Below, piece after piece: positions 23,195 through 33,516 of a stretch of 64,000 nucleotides of DNA (positions within the stretch are counted from its first letter, which is position 1; every line of letters begins with the position of its first letter). Position numbers and translations under genes: made by a program. The DNA is from Morinoia aosen (Eukaryota > Arthropoda > Malacostraca > Amphipoda > Talitridae): contig CM059575.1 of NCBI GenBank assembly GCA_030386875.1, positions 51,366,859-51,430,858 of the forward strand. The letters are read 5' to 3'. The notes below the pieces were generated by a model. The model saw nothing but the letters and a program-made list of their open reading frames with translations. It searched no databases and had not been told where the DNA came from.

Positions 23195-23545
23195 GGATTC
23201 TTGTTAGACCACAAGCCTGTAAGCTCTCTAAGGACACACATTTTGTGAGAGACGAAGGGCGGAAGAGGTGCATCAGCTCGTCAAGCCATTGTAGAAGTAG
23301 TACAACATTTCCTCAGAAAACACAAAAGTGAAAACTTTGCAGTCGTTGATACTTTCTAGAAACTATTTTTTGGAGGTACAGCAACGCATGTGAACTCGAA
23401 AAGGTATTTCCATTTTAGTCGTCTTGATCATTCCCTTCGAAATCTCGATGTTAGCGATGAACAAGGTGAACCATTTCATCAGGACATCAAGGAGATACAA
23501 ACTTAGCACCAAAAGCGTTGGGGCGCTGTGATGAGACTATTGCTG
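23195..23545 (+). pseudogene. Relic of an unnamed multicopy gene family (C-terminal part)
   Basis: In broken frames this reads KLSKDTHFVRDEG, a helix like VEVVQHFLRKHKSENF, and then HFSRLDHSLRNLDVSDEQG followed by EPFHQDIKEIQ and a stop. The same block, in the form SHIESFPANLEDVSDEQGE..., occurs in the longer relic at 45690-47175. From memory, the hallmark is SDEQGERFHQD...RYQG.W in a large, uncharacterised, often multicopy protein family of arthropods and cnidarians. Its function is unknown, and a transposon origin is suspected from copy number. This copy has lost most of its length and carries stops and shifts. Confidence 0.6.
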
Positions 23546-23839
23546 TTGCTTTAAACGAGACGTTTCTTTTGCTTATTTACCATTCTCAGTGTTCAAGTGA
23601 AAATTTCTTCTCTGATTCTTCTGTCAGAATATTTTTCCGAAGAGCAAAACTTTTTTAGAACTTTGATTGTTATTTGCGTTGTTTTCTGTTGCATTTTTTA
23701 CATTCGTTTTTTAACATCTTGTAAGAATAAATTACTTTATTAATGTCATCAGCCATGCTTAATTTCACGAAGTATCATTTAAAAAAATGAGCTGGAAGTT
23801 AGGTTGGCCTTCTTTTTGTCGAAAAAATTATTTTTTGCT

Positions 23840-24055
23840 TTGTTAAGGGCTATCTTTTTTTCGGTTCAATGTTGTCAAGTCTTTCGGCACCTCTGACTTT
23901 CTTCATCAACTTTTAACTTGTTCCATAGCCTCCCTTCTTAACTTACTGTTCTTACTCACTGGGGATCATGTGCAGGAACACACTCTGTGCATAGATTCCG
24001 CGTTTCCCTAACTCCACATTGAATGGGGCCTCCTTCCTTCTTCTTTTTGAATATC
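23840..24055 (+). repeat. Dispersed repeat family, copy D
   Basis: Shared blocks are tttttcggttcaatgttgtc, a ctttcttcatcaacttttaa-like block, ttccatag-cctccctt, tgcatagattccgcgtttcc, and a core related to actccacattgaatggggcc. The orientation matches copies A-C and E. Confidence 0.6.
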
Positions 24056-24413
24056 TATGGTTTTACATGGGAGGCAAACACTAATTTATAATCAATCTAT
24101 TCCAAATTCCAAATGCCATGATCACTATCTGAACGAACTGTCAGTGACCTTTAAATCATCATCCGAGATAATGACTCTTTACTGCTCTGTATTGCTGAAT
24201 GAGAAGCATGAGTTAATATGTTGGCCGTTCCACGGTGCCCCGCCCCTCCTGCGTACATTTGCGTGATGCCATTCCAATGTAAGCCAATGCGCTTTGTGCA
24301 CAGCTAATCTTACACACAGTAGAAGAGCACCTAAGTTCGCTAAAAGAGTCTTTTAGCCGTAACGGAAAGAGTGTTGATTTGATAACCAGTTTGATGCATA
24401 CAAAAGGGGGGGG

Positions 24414-24454
24414 ACATTATCGAACAACATTATCGAACACCATTATCGAACACC
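24414..24454. repeat. Three-unit tandem repeat beside a Tc1 element
   Basis: Three near-identical units of 13-15 bp (acattatcgaac plus a/ac/acc) directly follow a run of nine G. They end about 15 bp before the outer inverted end of the Tc1 element and are not mirrored at its other end. Confidence 0.7.
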
Positions 24455-24468
24455 TTTTTCCAGAACTT

Positions 24469-25916
24469 GAAATAATAGAGCACGTTGATTAAATCGTCAG
24501 ATTCCATATTTCTAAACCACGTACAATTACGAAAATTCGATTATTTATAGCTAGTTTGATAAGTTAATAATATATCTAAAACTCATAAATATTTAATAGA
24601 AAAAATATGAAGGAACATGCATAATAAATGCGTGAACAAATGTTTATAACACATTTCAAGATATGTTCGTTGCATAGCCGTTATTATTAATTGTTGCTTC
24701 GAGACGTTTAGAGTAGATCATTGCCAGTCACCTACAAATTTCGGGTGTAATTTCATTCCATTTTTCGATGCAAATTTATTTGAGTTCAGTGAAGTTATTG
24801 GGTTATTCCTTTGTTTCGTTTGCAGTATGCTTTGGATCGTTGTGTTGTTGGAAGGATCATCCAATTTTTAATTTTAACACACGAGCTGAAGGTAGGAGTT
24901 GCTCTTTCAATATTTCACGATATTTCCTGCCATTCCTGGTTCCTTCATTGATGTAAAGTTTACCATCCGCGATGAGCTGAAACATTCCCACAACATGATA
25001 GAGCCACCTCCAAACTTAACATTGAGTATGGTGCATTTTGGTTTATCCTCTCCGTTTCGTTGCCTCCAAACATGGTTTGTGCTGTTTTTCCCAAATAGTT
25101 CGATTTTGGTTTCATCTGACCACAGTACTGAATTCCAAAACGCTGCTGACTTGTTCAAGTGCTCGTTGGCATACTTCAGCCTGCCCCTGCGTGACGTTTC
25201 TGCAGAAGAGGTGTCCTATATGAGGGGTGCGGGAGCGAAGACCTTCACGGCGTAGTGTTCTACTGATCATGTGTTTGCTGGCTTCGATTTCAGATTCCTT
25301 GGGATCATCCTTCAATTTTACACGAATAGTTTGAGGCTTCCGCACTACTGTCCGGACCAATTTTCGAACAGCAGGGTCGTTAATCTTCTGTGGACGGTCA
25401 GTTCGAGGCTTATTGAGAGTCGTAATCCGGCATTTCCACTTACGTATTATGGTTCCAACTGAGGCTATAGGAACACACAGTTGTGCACATAACTTCCGAT
25501 ATCCCAAACCTTCATTATGGAGCTCCACAATACGTTTGCGAAGGTCTTGGCTGATGCCCTTATTCTTACCCATGCTTTTGACCTTTTAGAACGAGAGCTG
25601 CTGTAACAATGACACGTTATCGGAGATGAATGCTGACGAAAGTTTGGTTGTCAAATAGAAGAATGTGATAGAACATCCTGGAATAATCCTACAATAATTT
25701 TGATGTAAAATATCGAGAAAAATTCGGGCATTGTGAAGTTTTGTTCACGTAGCCAATTTATTATACGTGTTCCTATAAATATTTTTCATTGAATATTTGT
25801 GGGTTTTAAATACATCATTAACCTTTTTATACTATTGTTCATATATAGTCCAATTTTGGTAATCGTACGGGGCTTGAAAATGTGGAATCTGCCGATTTAA
25901 AAGCACTATTCCTCAA
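24469..25916 (-). mobile_element. Decayed Tc1-type DNA transposon with inverted ends
   Basis: The left end (24469 to about 24580) and right end (about 25830-25916) are inverted copies of each other. Left, reverse-complemented, reads cgtaattgtacgtggtttag...atggaatctgacgattta. Right reads ggtaatcgtacggggcttga...gtggaatctgccgattta. Between them a Tc1 transposase gene lies on the minus strand. The cut-and-paste family normally duplicates a TA target; the exact terminal bases are not certain here. Confidence 0.8.
24660..25573 (-). pseudogene. Tc1 transposase pseudogene
   Basis: The minus-strand ORF from 25573 starts MGKNKGISQDLRKRIVEL and holds the paired helix-turn-helix DNA-binding region (GLGYRKLCAQLCVPIASV, then a GRPQ-like stretch and TIRVKLK). 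A frameshift near 25130 separates it from the catalytic part, which keeps the first acidic block as WSDETKIELFG. A second frame break follows GNIVKY. The next block, FQQHNDPKHTA (24853-24821), has His where the family has Asp in QQDNDPKHT. The block that should hold the third acidic residue (SPDLNPIENLW) is missing: the sequence jumps to TELK-ICIEKWNEITPE and a C-terminal SKRLEATINNNGYAT. With two catalytic residues lost or replaced, the gene is dead. Confidence 0.88.
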
Positions 25917-26676
25917 TGCACAGCCGTTACACAAAGCCTGGCCTCACGATTAAGACAGTTTCATTAGTAACATTCAAGCTGTTATAAGATCTGGTCTTTT
26001 TTTCACCATCTGGCGCTGCTATTAACTGAGGCATAACCAGTGGCATCGTAAATATGTGGTACAAGGAAACGTGGCTTCTGTTAATGGCTGATAAATGGAG
26101 CGTAAGGTTTTACTACCAAATCGTCCTGAAATTCCGGTTAACCCTAGCACTTCAGAATAACGGAATATTACCCACCCGGTAATGGCTAAGACGATTTTTG
26201 AATGTATCCACCGTAATAGCAGAGGTAAGTCAGGTAACATTGTCTGAGAGTTAGTTCAAAATTCCAAAAATTATAATAGGAAATAAATTTAGCACGTGGG
26301 ATTCGAGCAAGCTGAAATAGCTGCAAATTTCTTAGCTGTATAGCACTTCGAAAGCTCTATTGCATTTCGTTATTATTGACCATACAGTATTGCAAGGGCG
26401 ATGAGTGTCTGGAAAAGCTTCCTGCATTAGCTTGCTACTTCATTTCTTACAGCAATGCAGTTCTTGACTTGAAAAGAGTGTACTTGGCGAAGGTGGGTTA
26501 ATGTACTGAGGGAGATAATCGATTCAAACTCATTATTTAGAGCATCAGCATCGCGTGCAGCGCTAGCTGTACCTCGTCTGCTCTTCATATTGTGGGTGAA
26601 TATTTCAAAGCCTGGCACCAAACTTTTCTAAAGATATCACATAATTCTTCAAGCGGCCTCGTATTTACAAGTTTAG
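25917..26676. other. Noncoding DNA between transposons
   Basis: No recognisable gene. Short chance ORFs lie on the minus strand. Confidence 0.4.
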
Positions 26677-26754
26677 AGAGGCAATTGGATTCCTTTTTAC
26701 AACTATTTCCTTGATTTACGGGAAATCGTCCTTATAAAATACTTCGATTCAGTG

Positions 26755-27438
26755 ATGACAAAATTTAATAGTGATATTGTTCAAATGCAAAATGAAATGA
26801 GTCACCTTAAAACGCTATTTGAAACAAAAGAAGCGGAACACAAAAAAATTCTCGAAGAACAGAATGAGAAAATAGATAGCTTAACCTCCCGCCTCGACCA
26901 GTTGGAAAAAAATGATCAGCGCCGAGACATTGAAGACAAAAAATGTACTCTCGTCATTTCTGGAAGGGAAATACCGCAATCTCACGCAGGCGAAATCTGT
27001 AAGGATACTGTCTGCCAGCTCCTGAAGGACAAGATCAACATTGACCTCTGCGACACTGACATCACGTCAGCTACAAGAATGGAGAAAAAAACAGTAACTG
27101 GGAACGTAGATCAAAGAAACATTGCATTTGAACTAAAACATTATAACAAAAAACGTGAAATTCTCAACGCCTGCCGAGAAAAGAAACCACAGTTCTTCTT
27201 CATAAATGAATACCTCATACCTTCACGAGCTAACGTCATGTACATTCTGAGGATGGCCAAAAGGAAATTCCCGGATAAAATTGGAATCCCAAGAACACAA
27301 GATGGAAACATTTTCATATTTAACCCCGGAAACCAAGATTCAAGACGCCGCGAGATCCACACGCCAGATGACCTCGAGCAATACCTGATGCAACTTAACA
27401 TGACATCGAAGCAGGTCATGGGTGACCAGACTAGGTGA
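26755..27438 (+). CDS. ORF1 RNA-binding protein of the CR1/L2-like element
   Basis: The protein is about 227 aa, taking the ATG at 26755 rather than the GTG one codon earlier. Residues 1 to about 65 are a heptad-rich coiled coil (MQNEMSHLKTLFETKEAEHK ... IDSLTSRLDQLEKND). A globular part with a basic, RRM-like pattern follows (CTLVISGREIP), then a C-terminal region (ILRMAKRKFPDKIGIPRTQ) of the kind annotated in databases as a baculovirus FP-like domain, common in arthropod CR1-type ORF1 proteins. ORF1 proteins trimerise and bind the element RNA. N-terminal zinc-finger sequence often seen in the family is missing, which may mean 5' truncation. The codon use is AT-rich like its surroundings. 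Confidence 0.8.
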   Translation: MTKFNSDIVQMQNEMSHLKTLFETKEAEHKKILEEQNEKIDSLTSRLDQLEKNDQRRDIEDKKCTLVISGREIPQSHAGEICKDTVCQLLKDKINIDLCDTDITSATRMEKKTVTGNVDQRNIAFELKHYNKKREILNACREKKPQFFFINEYLIPSRANVMYILRMAKRKFPDKIGIPRTQDGNIFIFNPGNQDSRRREIHTPDDLEQYLMQLNMTSKQVMGDQTR

Positions 27439-27982
27439 TCCCCTAAATTAGATATGTCAGTTTCGTGTTAATTTAACCTCAATTAGGTATCATGTCAGTT
27501 TAAACTCAACTTGATGTTAGTCTAACCTGAATCTATACAAATGTATAACAGATGTGTTTGTAAACACTTATGACAGCTATGTGTGAACTTTTGAAACGCA
27601 ATCAGTAATTTTTCACCTCCCAATGTTGCTGTGATTTTTTTCTTTTTTTTACCACTAAAGTTATTATTACGCGTAAACCATATTAGCTGATTTTATCATT
27701 GTCGTTAGAATCTTTAAAACTTATTACCTGTTGTATGTGAACTTGTAAAAACGCCTTCATGCGGCAATCTGTTTACACCAATGTTGTGATATTGAACTCC
27801 AATATTATTCGCTCATGGACTGAGTTTATGTATACTCACGTAATTGCACTAGATTTTTTTTACACTCTATTCTCTCGTACTTCATAAGCTAGTTTTTTAG
27901 ACAGGAATATCCCTTAAAGCTTGACTCTGTATTTCGTTTTTAAGCTCTATAGTACCTACTTCTTACTGTTTACTAATTTTAA
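27439..27982 (+). other. Spacer between ORF1 and ORF2 of the CR1/L2-like element
   Basis: This AT-rich spacer has no open frame. It contains several diverged copies of a 'tcagttt-aact/tgttagtctaacctga' type phrase near 27470-27535, and long T runs near 27640 and 27855. It could hold signals for ORF2 translation, but none is recognisable. Confidence 0.5.
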
Positions 27983-30900
27983 ATGACTGATCACCCTGAG
28001 ATATTCGAGGAAATCGACCCAGATCTCAATCATTTGAACAAAATATATCCAAACCTAAATGACTCTCATGAGTGTAGGTATACTAATATATCAAAATTCA
28101 ACGAAACTAAACGAATAACTGACCGAGATTTCTCACTCCTGTGTTGGAACTGTAGGTCACTCTATCCAAAATTGGAAGAAATACAATGTACTATTACTGA
28201 ACTTAAATATAACCTAGACGTGATTAGCTTCACCGAAAGCTGGCTAGATGACTCGACTAAAAACATGATTCGATTTGAAAATTATCATAGTTACCACTCG
28301 CTAAGAAAAAACCAGCGGGGCGGAGGCATCAGCACATATATATCTAACCACATAGACTCGAGAACCATAGCAAGTGCAACAATGAATCAGGATCATATAG
28401 AATCACTCTTCGTGGAACTGTCTAGAGATGGTGAACGCATTGTGCTTGGAACGGTGTATAGGCTTCCTACAGCCTGTCCTATATCCTTCCTGAATGAGCT
28501 GAATCGTATTATTTCTCAGTTCAACAGGCCCTTATACAATGACATAATAATCTGCGGTGACTTCAATTATGATCTACTGAAACATGAAAGCTATGAACCA
28601 ATCTCTAATTTCCTAACAACCTTTCAGTCTCAATCCTTCCTTCCGATCATTACAAAGCCTACACGAATAACCTTAGAGTGTGCTACGCTGCTTGACAATA
28701 TCTTAATGACAGACCCAAGTGATTTTCTTGCAGGAATAATTACTTCTGACTTATCAGATCACTTCCTAGTTTTTCTTATTAAGAAAAATGTCTATGTTGC
28801 TTGCACCAAGGCACGGGCTGAAACTTACTCATATCGTAAAATAAACGAATCAAATCTTGAAGAAATGCGCACCGTTTTAGAAGAATCAATGCCTACATTG
28901 CACATCTCTCAACAAAATAATAATGCTACGAGCATTGATGAAGCAGTAGTAAAGTTGACTGAAACTATAATGACCGCATACAATCAGTGTTGCCCAATTG
29001 TAACTCGTACAGTTACCCCGAAAAATAAACAAAAGCCCTGGATTACTAGAGACATCGTAATAAATATAAAGAAACGTCAAGCGTACCTAGCCCTCCTTTG
29101 CGAAGGGCGAATATCTAGAGAAACATATAACCGATTCAGAAACTATGTAACAAACCAGATAAGAACATCAAAAAAGAACTACTTTACGCTCAAGTTTACT
29201 CAATTCAAAACTGACGTTAAAAAGACTTGGCATCTCCTTAACTCTTGCTGTAAACCGAATAATGCCGATAAAAAGAAAATTGAATATGTCATTCAAGATA
29301 ATGTGAAATACCATGAGAAGAAAGCAATTGCTAATCTCTTTAACAACTTCTTCGTAAACGTAGGGAAAACTATAGCTGATGGGATTCCAAGTGAACCTAC
29401 TGATCACCTAGAATTTATGGATCATATTCGAGAACCCAACTCCTTTTTCTTTACGCCTACAAACTCCTCCGATGTAATTACGTGCATAAACAACATGAAA
29501 AATAAATCGAGTGGGCTACAAACGTTTCCGACTAAAGTACTTAAAGTTATTGCTGACATTGTAGCCCCGCTGATATCAAATATTATTAACCAGTCTCTCT
29601 CACTAGGCACTTTTCCGAACTCCCTCAAAGTTGCTAGAGTAACCCCTATCTTTCAAATTGGTGAAAAAACCTGTGTAAACAATTATCGACCTATCTCCGT
29701 ACTACCAATTATTAGCAAAGTATTCGAAAAGATTGTGTATAAAAAAGTGTACTCTTATTTTGAACAAAAACCATTTCTTTACGATAAACAATACGGCTTT
29801 CGCTCTAAAAAATCAACAACACAGGCGATATTAAATCATTTACAATTCCTCTATTCTAATATAGATGAAGGAAAGCCTGTCTTCTCTGTATTTCTTGATT
29901 TTCGAAAAGCATTCGATTGTGTGGACCATAAAATACTACTCTCGAAACTACACCGTTATGGCATTCGAGGGCTTGCCCATGATTGGTTCAGATCATACCT
30001 AACAAATCGGAAGCAATACGTTGTCATTGAGGACGCAAAATCAGACCCACAGACAATTAGCCATGGAGTTCCACAAGGATCTGTTCTTGGGCCACTCCTG
30101 TTTCTGATTTTTATCAATGATATTGTAAAATCTACATCATTCTTCAAATTCATACTTTTTGCCGATGACAGTACGCTTTCTGCGGTCCTTCCGAACCAAA
30201 ATCCCGCTATGATTGTAGAGAGTATAAATAATGAACTTCATAAGGTTTCATCGTGGCTCAAAGCTAATAAAATAAGCCTTAATATTGATAAAACAAATTA
30301 TATTACATTCTCATACAAGAAAGATGTATCTCTCCCATGCATTAAAATTGGCGAAGGTGAAATCGAAGAAACCAACTCATGTAAGTTTCTGGGCATCATA
30401 GTAGATAAACATCTGACCTTCAAAGAGCACATCACTCATATTAGTTCTAAATTATCAAAATCCATCGAAATCCTAAATAAAGTTAAAAATTTTCTGCCTG
30501 AAACAGCTTTACAAATGCTCTACCGAACGCTTATTTCTCCATACTTGCAATACGGAATAGAAGCATGGCACGGAACTGATAAAAATAAAACCAACAAAAT
30601 TTTTACTCTGCAGAAAAGAGCTGTCAGAGCGGTAAAGTACCTAGAATATAATGCTCACACCAATGATTCTTTCAAAAATTTACAAATACCTAAACTTTCG
30701 GATCTCTACAAAATCTCCATCTGTAATTTCATTTACAAAACATTAAGAAATGATGGCGACAATAGCCTAAGACAATTATTGACTGCGCAAACTGGTCATC
30801 ACGACCATTTAACCCGAAATAGAAGTAAATTCATGCTTCCTTATTATTCGAAGGCCCGGTCGCAACACAGTATCCTCTTCGTTGGAACCAAAACTTGGAA

Positions 30901-30985
30901 CTCTATACCTGCGGAGATCCGTAAATGTAATTCGTACAAAGTATTCAAAAGACATCTTGAGTCTCACTTCCTATCAGGATACTAG
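27983..30985 (+). CDS. ORF2 endonuclease-reverse transcriptase of the CR1/L2-like element
   Basis: This is an uninterrupted 1000-aa ORF. The N-terminal endonuclease domain shows LLCWNCRSL (Asn56), FTESWLD (Glu85), CGDFNYD, LLDNILM and SDHF. A linker rich in Lys and aromatic residues leads to the RT, with NNYRPISVLP, QYGFRSKKSTTQA, the first catalytic Asp in [21 protein letters not shown] and the catalytic FADD at residues 726-729. The C-terminal part (LQKRAVRAV, HHDHLTRN, GTKTWNSIP) is conserved in the same order in the dead copy at 21.4 kb. The protein nicks target DNA and primes reverse transcription on it. All catalytic residues are present and no stop interrupts it, so it looks functional in sequence. 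Whether it is expressed is unknown. Confidence 0.93.
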   Translation: MTDHPEIFEEIDPDLNHLNKIYPNLNDSHECRYTNISKFNETKRITDRDFSLLCWNCRSLYPKLEEIQCTITELKYNLDVISFTESWLDDSTKNMIRFENYHSYHSLRKNQRGGGISTYISNHIDSRTIASATMNQDHIESLFVELSRDGERIVLGTVYRLPTACPISFLNELNRIISQFNRPLYNDIIICGDFNYDLLKHESYEPISNFLTTFQSQSFLPIITKPTRITLECATLLDNILMTDPSDFLAGIITSDLSDHFLVFLIKKNVYVACTKARAETYSYRKINESNLEEMRTVLEESMPTLHISQQNNNATSIDEAVVKLTETIMTAYNQCCPIVTRTVTPKNKQKPWITRDIVINIKKRQAYLALLCEGRISRETYNRFRNYVTNQIRTSKKNYFTLKFTQFKTDVKKTWHLLNSCCKPNNADKKKIEYVIQDNVKYHEKKAIANLFNNFFVNVGKTIADGIPSEPTDHLEFMDHIREPNSFFFTPTNSSDVITCINNMKNKSSGLQTFPTKVLKVIADIVAPLISNIINQSLSLGTFPNSLKVARVTPIFQIGEKTCVNNYRPISVLPIISKVFEKIVYKKVYSYFEQKPFLYDKQYGFRSKKSTTQAILNHLQFLYSNIDEGKPVFSVFLDFRKAFDCVDHKILLSKLHRYGIRGLAHDWFRSYLTNRKQYVVIEDAKSDPQTISHGVPQGSVLGPLLFLIFINDIVKSTSFFKFILFADDSTLSAVLPNQNPAMIVESINNELHKVSSWLKANKISLNIDKTNYITFSYKKDVSLPCIKIGEGEIEETNSCKFLGIIVDKHLTFKEHITHISSKLSKSIEILNKVKNFLPETALQMLYRTLISPYLQYGIEAWHGTDKNKTNKIFTLQKRAVRAVKYLEYNAHTNDSFKNLQIPKLSDLYKISICNFIYKTLRNDGDNSLRQLLTAQTGHHDHLTRNRSKFMLPYYSKARSQHSILFVGTKTWNSIPAEIRKCNSYKVFKRHLESHFLSGY

Positions 30986-31190
30986 TCGTGTAAGATCACC
31001 ATGTCAAATCTTGCCTCCTACATGTAACTAATGATAATTGTAATAATGTAACTTGCTTTGGGTAACATAACCGATCTTCGGTCTGCTCTTGAATCGTTTT
31101 ATCGATCATACTGTTAAATATAGCCGATTTGACCTATATTGTAAAATACAGCATAAAATATCGAATAAATTATCTCAATGATCAGTCTAA

Positions 31191-32048
31191 TGCGAAACTA
31201 GGTTAAGTAAACTAGGTTAAACATTATTGTAAACCTTAGAATAACGTGATGATAGGATGCCCTAGAAGTCGCTGAACTTGTTCGGGCCCACAGGTAGCTA
31301 TACTCAAATTTAACCTAACCATTGTACGAGACTTAAGAAACATTCTACCTCTGTATCACCTGTGGTAAAATTGTTTAAAATTGTTAAATTGTTTAAAATC
31401 TGTCTATTCGCCATTGCTTTACTTTCTTTTTTAATTCGATTCATACCTATAATCTAAAATAGCCCGAGTTAAACTTTCGAGGCTGCTATTCCTCTAAGAC
31501 ACTTGTCAGATAATGCCTTCATTTCATTTGGAATTTTTATGTGTTCCATTTTATGAATCAATTGAAACTGGTTTTCGTTTTCGTTTTCGAAACTGGTTGA
31601 GAACACTCGTGATGTTGGTCACTCAACAATATTAGTATTGTATTAGTAGCTAGGAACGCTAACAATTCTAAAATTTGCCGCTGGGTTCTTTGGAAGGATG
31701 AAAAAACTAGACCTCTCATACGTATACAACAAAAATGTCAAAGTTAGAGATAGCGCCACGCAATAAAAGTGAGAAAATTGTTCCGACGAAAAGTTTGGAT
31801 GTTAGACACAAAATAAAGCTGGGACCATTTGTTCATTGAGCATGAATTTTATGAGATCCCATCAGTCCAAGAAGCGAAACCAGAATCATCAATGCTAAGC
31901 CGTTCAGCTGATGTAATGGTGAAGTTCTAAATGCCCAGTCGTTCTCAAATGAGTTTAGATCTTAATTAATAAATAATCGTTAACACCTGCCTAGTTCGCC
32001 CGTACAACGCTATTCGTATTTATTCTAGAACTACGTATCAGTCTTTTA
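31191..32048. other. Noncoding DNA, no gene recognised
   Basis: The stretch is AT-rich, with repeated aggttaa-like and ttgtttaaaa phrases near 31200-31400 and a short ttttcg repeat near 31575. No coding region or RNA gene is recognisable. Confidence 0.4.
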
Positions 32049-32832
32049 CAGGGTGTTCGCTAAAAAAGTAGCCAATTTAAAAATTCTATAGTTGGGAAAT
32101 ATTAGTGATAGGAGGCTAAAATAGGTTTCATAAAAAAAAAACACAATTCAAAGTTTTATTGGTGCTACTATAACGTGAGGTCTAACATCATATTTCATCT
32201 ACTCAGGTGCAGTTTGAGATGTACAAATTAAGTGTTTATCGTTAAATTAAATGTATGGAAATAAGCACTATCGATTAGTAACCTAACCTCACGCTATAGC
32301 ACAAACTAGAGTTAGATTTAATGCTAAAGTGTTGTAGATTTCACGCTATAGCAGCACCGTTTTATTTTACGTCGATTATTTTGTCTATTTGGCATATCCT
32401 TGAAATAAATGGGACATTCATCATTTTAAATTATGTTATCCAACAATATTTGATCAGAAATGTCCATGATTTTTATTCTGCGGCAAAGTAATAACCTCAG
32501 AGCTTTATCCTGCGGTACGATTTCTTGGTGACGTTGCATTTTATATGGTTGTAAATGAAGTTCTTTATTGAGAATAAAATGAACAGTAGTTTTCTTTACC
32601 TGTGCCTCAGCAGACAATTTTCCCATTGATTTCATTTCGTCATCTTTAATTAAAATCCTTGCGAGGTAAATTCTTGTTTATGTCGTTCTAGTATGCCAAA
32701 TAGACATAATTTTCGAAATGAAATAAATTTTTTACCCGTGATCTTTTTAATGAAACGTATTTCAGCCTTCTATCACTAGTATTTTACAAACTACAACATT
32801 TTTCAATCGGCTACTTCATTAGCGGAGGCCTT
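32049..32832 (-). mobile_element. Mariner/Tc1-like element with long inverted ends, hosting a nested MITE
   Basis: The left end (cagggtgttcgctaaaaaag, tagcc...) and the reverse complement of the right end (gcctccgctaatgaagtagc, c...) match over about 85 bp, including attagtgataggaggctaaa versus actagtgatagaaggctgaa. Inside, a minus-strand fragment (32426-32635) reads LHLQPYKMQRHQEIVPQDKA followed by LRLLLCRRI, a helix-turn-helix segment typical of mariner/IS630-type transposases. Internal arms tgtctatttggcata (about 32382) and its complement (about 32694) form another inverted pair. The transposase is largely gone. Confidence 0.72.
32161..32358. mobile_element. 198-bp hAT-type MITE nested in the mariner-like element
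   Basis: The element is flanked by an exact 8-bp duplication, gttttatt (32153-32160 and 32359-32366), the target length of hAT transposons. Its ends are inverted: ggtgctactataacgtgagg (left) against ggtgctgctatagcgtgaaa (reverse complement of right). An extra internal copy of the end motif, cctcacgctatagcac, lies at about 32286. It has no coding capacity. Because it sits inside another element, it must have inserted later. Confidence 0.82.
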
Positions 32833-33304
32833 GTGGTGCATGCACTGCCTTCGTGTGAGGCAGACGAGTTTTTGCTGGTCGCCCTTCGTTAGCGCATGAA
32901 AGGCTTACGTCCACATGCAGGCTCAAATGGTTGCATGGATTGTTGCCGTTTCTTGCCAAGCCAGCGTTGACGTAGTAGAACGATTACAAGTAAAATAGCT
33001 TGCAAATCACTTTGAAACCACTCTTTTCCATCGAGAAACAAGGAAGATTTACGGAACCACAAAAGCACTGGCCTCGGTACTTCTTTGACCGTTTACTTTT
33101 ACTTCCGTCCGTTTAGTACATCGAGAAGTAAAGTTAGCCTTTCACTGCAGCGCTCAACAACTCCTGTTTGTTTACACATATGCGAAGTTGGCCTTATTTA
33201 ACTCATCCACATTCGACTGAGAAGGTAAAGTGAGACGCGGCTTTAATCTTTATTGAGGCTGACACTAATAATCAAAGATGACAAATCGTAATTTTACAAA
33301 TTCC
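32833..33304. other. Noncoding DNA, no gene recognised
   Basis: There are no long ORFs and no repeat structure that I can see. Confidence 0.4.
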
Positions 33305-33516
33305 TTAGGCTATGGTTACAGTGGATCCGAATTCGGACGAAAAATTTTCGTCCGAATTCGTGCAGAATTTTCGTCCGAACTGAGTGGTTTCAGTGCCTCC
33401 GTCTATTCGGACGAATCTCGTCATTAGGTGAGAAGTCAAGTGAGTGATAGGATGGATGATCTGAGCCTCTGGAATGTCCTCTGTTAAAAATCTTACTGTT
33501 TGGAAGAACTGAAAAT

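Larger units (their letters stand above)
26677..31190 (+). mobile_element. CR1/L2-like non-LTR retrotransposon with both ORFs open
   Basis: This element has ORF1 (coiled coil plus FP-like C-terminal domain), a 544-bp AT-rich spacer, ORF2 (endonuclease plus RT, no RNase H) and a 3' UTR of about 200 bp. The domain order fits the CR1/L2/Jockey group. The ORF1 frame is open upstream only to a stop at 26674-26676, and ORF1 seems short for the group, so the 5' end may be truncated. I could not find a target duplication, so both outer limits are estimates. A dead relative lies at 21410-22640, which helped place the 3' end. Confidence 0.82.

Noticed and set aside
26755-27438. Baculovirus FP-like similarity of ORF1 as evidence of an integrated virus
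   Set aside because: The domain is common in CR1-type retrotransposon ORF1 proteins, and it sits in the right place before an endonuclease/RT ORF, so a viral insertion is not needed.
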